Source: Phaeosaccion multiseriatum (taxonomy: Eukaryota; Ochrophyta, other classes). Taken from it: DNA of 64,000 bases. How positions within the stretch are numbered: the first letter of the stretch is position 1; each line of letters begins with the position of its first letter. The position numbers were made by a program, and so were the translations under genes. The DNA is taken from the NCBI GenBank assembly GCA_965112735.1, contig OZ218960.1:2976001-3040000 (forward strand). Direction: 5' to 3'. This document shows positions 11,192-21,245 of the stretch, in pieces. The notes beneath the pieces were generated by a model. It was not told the origin of the DNA, did no database searches, and saw only the letters and a program-made list of their open reading frames with translations.

Positions 11192-14100
11192 GTGCTAAGG
11201 CCGCCCTTCTCCTCTTTCTCTCCCTCCCACCCTCCCTCCCACCCTCCCTCCCCTCCCTTCCTTCACCCATTCTCCCCCCCCCCACCCCCACCCCCCGCTA
11301 CTCACGCAGGGCGTCAATGAGCAGGCCTGACTCGATGGGCGGTCCCGGCTGCCCTCCGTACTCGTCTGGAGGGGCCCTCCTGGTCTGGTGCAGGAGACGC
11401 CCCATGCTGCGAGAGTGTTGTCCTGCAGAGGTGTTGATCAGCACCACCAGGGGCTTGGCCTTATGGCAGTGGAGGGATGCATGCATGGCAGTGGATGGAT
11501 GGATGGCAGTGGATGGACGGGATGAGAGTGGGATGGATGGATGGCAGTGGATGGACGGGATGAGAGTGGGATGGATGGATGGCAGTGGATGGACGGGATG
11601 TAGAGTGGGATGGATGGATGGCAGTGGATGGCATGGCAGTGGATGGATGGATGGCAGTGGATGGATGGATGGATGACAAAGGGTGGGTAAGATGGCAGCA
11701 GAAGGATAAGAGGGGGCAAGGTGAGGGAGCTTGCTGTCGTAACATGGCAGCAGGACAGGTACAACCCCTTGAACATGACCAACAGACTGCTGCTGTAGCA
11801 CCAACCCCTGTACATTGCATGCCCCCCCCATGCATCACCCACCTGTATGAGGAAGTCCTTGAGTTTCCTCCGTAGCTGGTCCCTGTTGCCGGGCAGTGCC
11901 ATGTGGTCCTTCACCATCCCGTCAGGGTCCAAAGCCACACAGTAGGACGTGTCACGCGGCCCCTGATAAAGAGAGAGAGAGGGGGGGAGGGGGAAAGAGT
12001 GAGTGAATAATGACCTCTCACTCACTCCCTCCCTCCCTCAGGCACTCTCCTTCAAAAGCAAAGCTCCAAAAAAACATCACGCCGTTCGCTCAATCACTAC
12101 CACACTCACTCCCGCACCCCCTCACCCGCCCGCCCTCCCTCCCTCCTCCCTCAGTATCACCAACACACCCACCTGTGCCACCGCAATCGCCACCACCGGG
12201 AACTCTCCGTTGGTGGGATGCGTGAGCTGCAGGAAGCGCGACATGTGGAGGTCCGCGTAAGGGCCTACTTCGAGTCTACGCTGAAGGGCTGCGGAGGCCT
12301 GGGACACCACTTCCTCTCGCGCCTTCAGCCGCATCTGAGGAGGAGGAGGAGGAGGAGGAGGAGGAGGAGGAGGGGGAGGAGGAGGAGGGGGAGGATAAGG
12401 AGGGGGAGGATAAGGAGGGGGAGGATGAGGATGAGGAGGAGGAGGAGGAGGAGGACGAGGATGAGTAGGACGAGCATGAGGAGGACGAGGAAGTCGAGGA
12501 GGAGCAGGAGGAGGAGGAGCAGCAGCAGGAGGGGGGATGATGATGATGATGATGATGAAGATGATGATGAGGAGGAGGAGGAGGAGGAGGAGGAGGAGGA
12601 GGAGGAGGAGGAGGAGGAGGAGGAGGGACGAGGAAGAGGGAGCCGGGGAGGAGGACGATTGCCATCCATTGCCATCACCCCCCTCTCTCCACCATCCATT
12701 GCCATCCTCCTCCCACAGCTACGCTCCCAATCCACTGCCATCCCCTCTCGTCCACTGCCATCCATCCACTGCCATCCACTGCTCTCCATCCCCTCCCATC
12801 CTACCACTGCTCTCCATCCCCTCACCTCCTCCAGAAGCTCAGCCTGCAGGGAGGGCAGAAGCATATCCTCAAGGGCCTCATGCAAGATTTTGTCTCTCTG
12901 AAGGTCCCACGCCGCCTTGACATGAGGGGACACACCCTCACAGGATACGCCCTGTGTGTGTTGGTGATACACAGGGATGGACGCGAGGGAGGGAGGGAGG
13001 TGGGAGGGAGGGAGGGAGGGATGGATGGAGGGAGAGAGGGAGGAAGGAAAGGACGGAGGGAGAGAGGGAGGGAGGGAGGGAGGGATGGATGGAGGGAGAG
13101 AGGGAGGGAGGAAAGGATGGACGGAGGGAGAGAGGGAGGGAGGGAGGGAGGGAGGGAGGGAGGGGGGGAGGGAGGGAAGGAGGGAGGGAGGGAGGGAGGG
13201 GGGGAGGGAGGGAAAGAAGGAAGGAAGGAAGGAAGGAGGGAGGGAGAGAGGGAGGGAGGGAGGGAAGGAAGGAGGGAGGGAGGGAGGGAGGGAGGGAGGG
13301 AGGAGGGAGGGAGGGAGGGAGGAGAGAGGGAGGGTAGGGGGTAGGGAGGGAGGAAAGGGAGGAAGAGAGGGAGTAGGAGGTGGGATGGAAGGACGGGGGG
13401 AGGGAGGAGAGGGAGTAAGAGGAATGGAGGGAGCGAAGGGGGTAGGGGTGGACGCAATGGAGGGGAGGGGGGTGAAGGGAAGGGGGAGAGGGGGAGAGGG
13501 GGACAAGTCAAGATCAGCCGCGAGCCGCCAACACGTCCTCGGATTTCGATGCTACTCGATGTCAAGGTCCTCGATATAAAATATCGATGCGTCGTCGTAC
13601 CTGAGGGTTGAAAGTGGGCTCTAGCTCTCTCATAAACACACCAATGTCCAACTCGTACTGCTCTTCCTGCCCCCCCTCCTGACCGCCATAACCCCCGCCC
13701 GCCCCATCCACGCCGTCCACCCCTCCTCCCAGTCCCATGGCCAGGCCCAGGGCGGTGTGTGGGGAGGGCACGAGCCTCATTGGAGGGTGGAGAGTGTACG
13801 TCAGGAGGTCCTCTCGTTGCGCCTTGTCCAGCTTAAGCAGCATGGTGCCGTCGGACAGATCGGCCCTGTTGGGGGGTGAGGGGATGTGGTGAGGGGATGT
13901 GGGGAGGGAGGGAGGGAGGGAGGGAGGGAGGGTAGGGAGGCAACGGAAGACACACAGAGAGAGAGAGAGAGTAAGGACAACCCCACCTCAACCAACCCAA
14001 CCCCTACAGCATCCACTGCCATCCATCCACTGCGGTCATCCAATGCCATCCCCCCCCCCCCACCCCACCCCACCCCATCCACCTTCCCATCCACTGCCAT

Positions 14101-15379
14101 CCCACCCCCCACCTGAGCAGAAAGTCCAGCACGGGCTTCCCCCGCAGGTACTGCAACCCATACAGAGGATGGAAGTAGTCAATCTCCCTCAGGCCCTTGT
14201 CCGTGGGCATGGAGCTCACAGTAGCATAGCGGCGGAACAGGGCCCGACACCTCCGACGGACAGTGGGCTCTGCGGCCACCTCACACGCCACCATGTGCCT
14301 CACCGCAGACAGCATGGCCTCTTCCCTGGCTAGGGACGGGGGCGTGTTGGTTGTGTCGTCGTCGCCATCTATTTGCATGGGGTCTGCCCCCTTGGGGTCC
14401 TTGGGCAGTGTGACGTGCCCTGAGTGGAGGGGGTGGAGGAGGGGGGGGGGGGGTCCAAGGGTCACTCAACTGAAACTGAAACTGAAAACACCAACTACTA
14501 ATACTACCACCACCAATTCTCCTCCTCCTCCTCCTCCTCCTCCTCCTTCTTCTTCTTCTTCTCCTACCACTACCTCCTCCACTCACCCGGTGACTGCGCC
14601 ACGTACTCCGCCGCCACAGCCAGGGGGTCCTCCCCAGGTGTGGGTATCCGCTCGCCCCCCTCCTCCACCGCCGACTGCAGCGAGGCCCCAAAGGCAGCAG
14701 GGCCGATGGTGAAGCGTTTGGCCAGGCTCCTCAAGCCCTCCCTTCGGCAGGCTCGGTACCGCTCATTGCGAGCGCGGGACGGCCTCTTCCTCCTCGACCG
14801 TCTCGCTCTCGCCCTCTGCCCCGAAGCAGAACCGGTTCCGTTGGCCGCTCCTCCTCTTCGACCAGTGCCGTTGCCGTTGCCGTTGCTGCTGCCGCCGCCG
14901 CCGCCGCCGCCTTCCTGGCCTCCGTCTCCTCCGTCTTCTATCGCTAACAGTGCATCCCCCACACCACCCGCACCTCCTCCTCCCTCCCTCCTCGCCCTCT
15001 CCTCCTTGTCCTTCTCCTCCTCCTGTCGCACCATGACCAAATTCAGATAGCCTTGAAGGTCCTTCAGCGCGTCCTCGCTGTGCTCCATCAACAAATGCCC
15101 ATAGTGACTCTCAGGCAACAGCTCGGCCTCGTCCGTCAGCGTCTCCCTCTTGCGCTGCAGGGCCGCTTCCCTCTCCTCCCTCCTTGCCTGCTTCCTCTCT
15201 CTCCGACGGCGGAGACGGTTTCGTCTGACAGTTTCAAGTTCCTCCACCTCCATCTCTACCTCCGTGGTGACTCCGTTGAGGTACACCTCGCCTTGACGCA
15301 CCTACTCGAGGAGCGAGGGAGGGGAGGGGAGGGGGAAAAGGGGAAAAGCAGGAGGTGAGTGACGTGGTGCACACACACG

Positions 15380-15422
<43 letters not shown>

Positions 15423-17022
15423 CCCCAGAGGCTGAGCAGAGCCCATACGCCCGTCCCACGCCCAACCACCCACCCACCCCCCATCCCCCCCCCCACCCGT
15501 GTGACCCCCACCTCACCTTGTCCTCCCCGGCTCTGACTGCCTCCTGCAGTGCTTCATCGGTGAGTTCCTCAGGCCTCTGTGGCTCGACAGGAGCCTCTCC
15601 TCCGAGGGCGTTCCTCTCCTTCTCAATCTCCTTCTCGTCCTCCTCATCGTCGCTCTCCTGTGAAAGCATAGTGTTAGCAAAGCAGGGTAGAGGGTGGAGG
15701 ATAAGATGAGGCAACACAGCACAGCTCCGAACTCGTTTCAGTTTCACGCTGCGATACACTCTTTTTTTCACAGTTTCAACTGCAAGAATCATCCTCCATC
15801 AGTCGAAACAACATAGAACACATCCCTACGCTCTACCCAGAGATATCCAGAGAGAGAAAAAAGAGAAGCCAAACAGAGAGAGGGACAGAAGAGAGAGAGA
15901 ACAAAGAACAACCAAAAGAGAGCCACATGGTCCTTGGTCCTTGATTGCTGTAAGGCACCAAGTACCCTACTTCATCCCACATACCAATACATCGCCGTCC
16001 CCTATGCGTGCCCTGATGGCCGCCAACTGTGACTCCAGCGAAGCCTTCTTGTCCTCGTATGCCTCCAACTGGGGAGGGGGGGGGGGGGGGCGTGCAGTTT
16101 GCAGTTGATACTTTGCAGGCTCACTTCGTCAGAGTTCAGTTCACTTACTCCCCTTCCCTCCCTCCCTCCCTCCCTCCCTCCCTCCCTCCCCCACTCCCTC
16201 ACCTTGGTGGCGTACGCCGCACTCTCCCGCTCGTACGCCGCCATGGCCTCTGCATTGGCCGCCGCCGCCCCCCTCTCTAACAACCCCCGAGCCTCCTCCA
16301 AACCTGTCTGCGCCCGTTCCAGCGCCGTCTCTGCCCGTCTCAGTCGCTCGTTCCTCTTCCCTGCATCATGCAGCTCGAGTCTCCTGCGCTCCTTCCTCTC
16401 CTCCTCCCCCTCCGACGAGTAGCGAGGGTCGCCCGCCCCTTCCTCGTCATCACCGTCGAGCTCCTCTTCTTGTTGCCCTCCTTCTCCTTCTCCTCCTTCT
16501 CCTTCTCCTTCCCCATCCTCCCCTCTGAGCATACTCCAGAGCTCCTTGCAGCCGGCCTCCAGCATCAGCCTCCTGATGAGGGGATGGAAGGGTGGGGGGA
16601 TGGGGTAAGGCACACATGGTTAGACGTTAGACATACGTATCTACTCACTAACAGCTGGCACTGCACTCTGGCAAGGCAGTCCCACTCTCCCCCTTCCTCC
16701 CGCCCCGTTGGTTGGTTGGTTGGTTGGTTGGTTGGTTGGTTGGTTGGCTGTCTCCCCCTCCTCCTCCTCCTCCTCCTCCTCCTCCTCCTATCGCTACTCT
16801 ACTTGCCTGCCCTCCACCTTCTCCCACTTCTCGTCGAGATCGAATATCCTCCAGAGATGGCCCCTGTCGAGGCCCGCCTCTTGGAAGTAGTCCTTCCTGT
16901 GCTGCCACACAAACGGCACCTCATACTCTTCCTCCGTGAAGTATGAGAGGACCCTCTCGATCGCAGCCTTGACCTGTAACAGGGCAGGGGAAGGGGGGGT
17001 GGAGGGGGGATCTGGGTCTCTC

Positions 17023-17057
<35 letters not shown>

Positions 17058-17443
17058 CCACTGCCATCCCACCCAACCACTCCCCCACCCACTCACTGCC
17101 ATCCACTGCCATCCCACCCCCCACACACGTACCTGACTGGGCCTCTCCACCTCCCTGTCGAAGGTAAGCTGCTGGAAGATCCAATCCGCCTCATCGCGCC
17201 TCTCCGTGTCCGTTACGCCCGACGAGTGCCTTCCCCTCCCAATGTTTCGCGTCTGCAGCCTGTAGGTGTATCACCAACGTGTATGCATGTATGGTGTGTG
17301 TGTTTGAAAGAGAGAGGGGAGTGTGTGTGAGTGTATGCATGTATGGTGTGTGTGTGTTTGAAAGAGAGAGGGGAGTGTGTGTGAGTGTATGCATGTATGG
17401 TGTGTGTGTGTTTGAAAGAGAGAGGGGAGTGTGTGTGAGTGTA

Positions 17444-17489
<46 letters not shown>

Positions 17490-20400
17490 CATGCGTGTGT
17501 GTGCATGCGTGTGTCTGTGTGTGAGTGTGCGGGTGTGCCTGTGTGCATGTGTGTGTGTATGTGTGTTTGTCTGTGTGTGAGTGTGTGGGTGTGCATGTGT
17601 GCGTGTGTGTGTGCGTGAACGTTACTAACCTCTCGGGGCGATCTGTGGCCTTTATGACTCCATCGTGCTCCGTGATAAAGTACTCACTGCGATTGATTAC
17701 AGGCATATGGACAAGAGAGAGGGAGGAGACGAGGAGGGGGGGGAGAAGGATAAAACAGTGCGTCAGCGCAAAGAGAACGGATGGTCCTCACCGCCTCTGC
17801 ACTGCGATACAAACCATTCACTGACATGACCGTTACATGAGTAGCAACACCAGCAAACAGAACAGACATGTAACCGATATGGAACAGCACATGTGTACTC
17901 ACCGCAGCAAGGCCGGCTCGAGCTTGCTCATGGCGATGCGCCGCCGCTCCTCCATCTCCTTACTACTGGCCTTCTTGAGTCGCACCCCGGCCTCATCCAC
18001 CCCTGCCCCCCACCCCGACCCTGCTCCTCCCCCTCCGCCTCCCTCCCCATCCTCTCCATCCAGACCAAGTCCGGGCCCCCCGTCCTCCCCTCCTTCCCCT
18101 CCTCCTCCTCCAATGACCTCCATGATGCCGTCGCCAAAGATGTCGTGCATCTCATCCCATTGGGCTTGTGAAGGGCCCTCCTCCCCTTGGAGGTAGTCCC
18201 CCTCCCCTCCCATCCCTCCCTGCCCCCCTCGCCCCCTTCCCCCTCCCGGTCCCCCTATTCCTAGGGGGCCCCTCCTCCTCCCGCCCCCCCTCCCCCCTGC
18301 CCCCCTGCTCCCACCGACACGCTCTCTTGTCGGTGCAGTGTCGTCCAAGTACCCGATATCATCATCAATAAAGTCACTCTCTTCACTTCGATATCCCCCG
18401 TCGATGTCGATATCCTGGCCCCTCCTCTGCTGGCGCCCCTCGTCCTCCCTGCCCCCTCGCCCCCTCGCCCCATCACCGTCTCCCTCCTCGCCCGCCTCCT
18501 CATCAAACAAACCCTTGCGCAGCTCCTCCTGGTTCCTCGCCGACACCCCCCTCCCCCTCCCCTCCCCCTCCTCTCCCGTCCCCCTCCCCCTGTCCTCCCC
18601 CAGATGCACCCCCGTGGACTCCCTAATGAGATCCAAGTCTTCCTCATCAAGCTCCCTGGGCATTTTTGCCTTCTTGAGGCGTGTGAGTTTCTTCTTCTTC
18701 TTGCCCCTCCTCCCCCCTGCCCCTCCCTCATCGCTGTCTCCCAGCCCCTCGTCATCGCTCACCACGAAACCGTCTTTCTCGTAGTTGCCATCGTTGTCTC
18801 CCTCCTGTGGTATGGCAGATGGGAGGCAAGGCCCAGAGGGGGTGTTGGGGGAGAGAAGGAGGGAGAGAGGGGAGGACGAGAGAGGGAGAAAGGGAGCAAG
18901 TAGGAGACAATGAGGTGTGGGGGGAGGGAGGCACGGGAGAGCACATGAGGTGCCATCCGATCCGGCGGCAAAAATCATCTCCTTCTCAAAACACTCAAAA
19001 CCAGTACACACAAACCAGTATGGCGGGGACAATTCTCCTCGCCGCATACCCCATACCCCACCCATGCATACATATATACACACATCCCTCCTCCTCCTCT
19101 CTCCCTCTCTCACACTCCATACATACATACATACATGCACACATAATATATACATATATACATACATACAACCATACATACATGCATACATACATGCATG
19201 CATACATACAACCATACATACATGCATACATACACACATACACACATACATACATACATAAAGGCATACGCACATACACATATATATACATACGTACACC
19301 ATACACACACGTACATAAACATACATACCTCCTCCTCCTCGTCCTCCTCCCCATCGTCATCATCATCCTCTGCCATGTCATCAAAGTACTTGCGAGCGCG
19401 TTTGTCACCCTTGTCATTCTTCCCCTCTCCTCCTCCTCCATCCGAGGATGAAGACTTCTTGCGCTTCTTGGGCTTGCGAAGGGGGGCAGCAGCTGCGGCA
19501 GTTGGTGATTCAGACCCACTGCTGGCGCCTCCTCCTCCCTCTCTTTCACTGTTATCGCCGCTATCGTCGCTGCCGTCGGAATCATCATCATCCGACGCCG
19601 GGCCTTTGTGGGGTGAGGTGGATTGGAGGGGGGAGGGCAGGCAGAATCAATGATGCATGAGCGTGGAGGGAGGAGTCAGTCGTGGCCCTACTTCTGTAAC
19701 GCTTCCTACGTAACGCTTAGCATAGGACAGGGGCTGAGGAAGGGGCTCGGGCTCCGTCGACAAAGAGACACACACACACCCCTCACCCGCCTCCCTGCCT
19801 CCCCCCGGGCATCCCTCACTCACTCATTTTCCCCGTCCCTCTCACTATCTCTCTCTCTCTCTCACGCTCACCCTTCGTCGCGGCGGTGGCAGTTCCTCCC
19901 TCTCCCTTGCCCTTCCCTTTGCCCTTCCCCTTGCCCCCCCCCTGCCCCCCCCCGGCCCTCATGGGCTTTGCAGCTCCTCCTCCATCGTCAGATTCGTCGC
20001 TGCTTTCTGAGGAGTCTGAATCGCTCTGTCCTCACCAGTGACGTAGAAAGGCAGGTTGGAAGACAGACAGGCGTGTGGGCACACCGGTAGGCAGGTAGGC
20101 AACCGGCGAGCGATTGAGAGAGGGCGAGAAGAGAGCATGTGTAGCAGCAGAGGTAGCAGCAGCTGTACGTAAGTCACTCGCTCTGGCGAGTGCTAGGACA
20201 TGATTGGAACTAGGCATGAAAGGTTGGTACTGGGGTAGACATACCCCACCCAACCCCGCTTACAAGAAAAGAGACTGACTCCGCGCTGGGGAATGAATGG
20301 GGCAACGATAAAACTCTTTTGGGGATCCTTACCGGCGCCGCGTTGCTAGCCACAGGTGTGGCCACAGGTGTGGGAGTCTCTGCCTCGCCTCCTGCCTCGT

Positions 20401-20903
20401 CACCGCTGCTGTCATCCTCATCGCTGCTACCAAGGGCGGCAGAATCCTTCGTAGGGGGTGCCGCTGCGGTTGCCGCTGCTGGTGCTGCTGCTAGAGGAGC
20501 TGTGCCGCCTGAAGAGGAGTCTACGATTGAGGAAGAGACGTGGATGCAAGAAGAAGACAGAGGGGGGGTAGCGGAGTAACGGATGAGAGGGGGGGCGGGC
20601 AGAGACGAGGACGAGAGGACGAGAGGGATGAGTGTCTACAGCGCCTGACCGCACGCATCATAGCGTGGATATCTTTCTGTTTGCATGGAGTGAAGGGCAG
20701 GTATTGGAACGAGCGAGTCGACTGACTGCCACAGCCCCGCTCGGCAGGTAGTCAAGCTGCTATGCATATCCCTTCTCCTTCAGAAGAGACCTTGCATCCG
20801 ACCATTCAGTTGAAGGGGATGCCCTGTCATCCCCTCTCCCTCCTCCTCCGCCCGCCGTCACCCCTCTCCACGCACCAGAAGAGCTGCTGTCAGAGTCGGA
20901 CAT
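3765..20903 (-). CDS. SPT6: Transcription elongation factor SPT6 (33 exons)
   Basis: Histone chaperone and elongation factor that travels with RNA polymerase II. 33 exons, 2346 aa: 20903-20876, 20520-20333, 20025-19872, 19603-19329, 18804-17903, 17686-17630, 17259-17133, 16973-16807, 16572-16203, 16068-15985, 15657-15517, 15301-14587, 14419-14113, 13865-13601, 12951-12826, 12334-12173, 11962-11843, 11459-11306, 10977-10715, 10536-10414, 10081-9970, 9809-9613, 9423-9243, 8973-8888, 8388-8278, 8137-8078, 7590-7411, 7172-6993, 6649-6527, 6291-6100, 5216-5103, 4777-4590, 4353-3765. Phases agree throughout. An acidic Ser/Asp/Gly-rich N-terminus (to about 515) leads to TDRPER and the helical core (EVPFVWQHRK, LWRIFDLDEKW; LPTDKG-like MPTDKGLREID). 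Then come a YqgF-like region (about 1303-1450), a helix-hairpin-helix (FVGGLGPKKAAALR, about 1620), S1 (about 1806-1945) and tandem SH2 (about 1987-2170) with the phosphate-binding VRPSSKG. The C-tail is Pro/Gln-rich. It is longer than human SPT6 (about 1726 aa) because of low-complexity inserts. The intron after exon 8 has a GC donor. Confidence 0.95.
4797..4930. repeat. (GTGA)n and (GGGT)n tetranucleotide array in SPT6 intron
   Basis: Intron 4778-5102 holds about 20 units of GTGA followed by GGGT units on the plus strand. In the transcript sense this reads as repeated CTCAC. Confidence 0.9.
5537..6095. repeat. (CTCA)n then (CCCT)n array in SPT6 intron
   Basis: Intron 5217-6099 is dominated by interrupted CTCA units with CCCT interruptions, ending in a pure CCCT block. 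In SPT6 sense the array starts right after the 5' splice site as GGGA and then GTGAG units. The long THSL-type open frames across it are repeat artefacts. Confidence 0.9.
6776..6987. repeat. (CCCT)n array in SPT6 intron
   Basis: Imperfect CCCT/CCTC tetranucleotide repeat abutting the exon at 6993-7172; in SPT6 sense it is purine-rich GGGA directly after the 5' splice site. Confidence 0.9.
7646..8062. repeat. 19-bp minisatellite in SPT6 intron
   Basis: About 22 head-to-tail copies of TACCCGTCCTGACACCCCC. They are almost perfect apart from a recurrent TACCC to TTCCC variant in some copies. The array fills most of intron 7591-8077, between the two exons that form the start of the S1 domain. A related GTCCTGACACCCC core recurs in an mTERF-gene intron near 52625. 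Confidence 0.95.
8403..8815. repeat. (GA)n and (GTGA)n array in SPT6 intron
   Basis: Intron 8389-8887 contains a GA dinucleotide run followed by about 340 bp of GTGA-type tetranucleotides (CTCAC in sense). A second (GA)n run lies at about 9038-9083 in the next intron. Confidence 0.85.
11464..11680. repeat. Cluster of the GGCAGTGGAT 10-mer family in SPT6 intron
   Basis: Several copies of ATGGCAGTGGATGG with ATGG spacers form a local higher-order tandem array. The same 10-mer occurs singly in many other introns of the window, in either orientation. Confidence 0.85.
12340..12625. repeat. (GGA)n tracts in SPT6 intron
   Basis: Two interrupted GGA blocks around a short (GAT)n run, directly upstream in sense of the acceptor at 12335. 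In sense they form a long pyrimidine tract (TCC)n leading into the 3' splice site. Confidence 0.85.
12977..13505. repeat. (GGGA)n array in SPT6 intron
   Basis: About 500 bp of GGGA/GGAA/GAGA tetranucleotides filling intron 12952-13600; pyrimidine-rich CCCT in SPT6 sense. Confidence 0.9.
17281..17620. repeat. About 51-bp tandem repeat and (TG)n in SPT6 intron
   Basis: Three tandem copies of an approximately 51-bp unit (TG-rich, containing TTTGAAAGAGAGAGGGGAG) at about 17281-17450, followed by about 170 bp of (TG)n with variants. Confidence 0.85.
19100..19328. repeat. (CATA)n array in SPT6 intron
   Basis: About 220 bp of CATA/CATG tetranucleotides with short TATATA stretches, next to the donor of the exon at 19329-19603. 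It is one of the few AT-rich places in the gene. Confidence 0.85.
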
Positions 20904-21245
20904 CTTCCCCTCCCCGCTGTTGAAGACCTCAGCGCCCGCTGTGCTTCTTCCTCGCCTCCTCCTCCGCTCCTCGTCCCTGCCTTCCTCGAGCCTGTTCTCT
21001 ATCTCGGAGGATCCAAGTCCTTCCTAATGACGACCACGCCTCAACCTAGGGTATCCCACCGATTCCCACCTCCCGCTCCTTTCCAAAGGCCACAAGTGCT
21101 TGCAGTACAACACGCTGCATTCCCTCTCTTGCTGTCCCCCCTCGCAGCCAGCCTCGCCCCCGGTGGGAGATGCAGGACCATCCAGTGCCATCCTCCTGGT
21201 TTTTAAATTTCTCGACGATTGTCGTCACATCACATCCTCGCAAGA
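20904..21245. promoter_or_regulatory. Shared 5' region between SPT6 and the PIP-box WD40 gene
   Basis: 342 bp between the two divergent ATG codons. No TATA box is evident. It contains one CCAGTGCCATCC copy of the dispersed 10-mer family at about 21180. Shared regulation of a chromatin elongation factor and a probable replication-linked WD40 protein is inferred from geometry only. Confidence 0.4.

Noticed and set aside
12325-13506. 393-codon Pro/Ser-Leu frame on the minus strand
   Set aside because: Arises from (CCCT)n and (TCC)n in SPT6 introns; only the 12826-12951 and 12173-12334 parts are exons.
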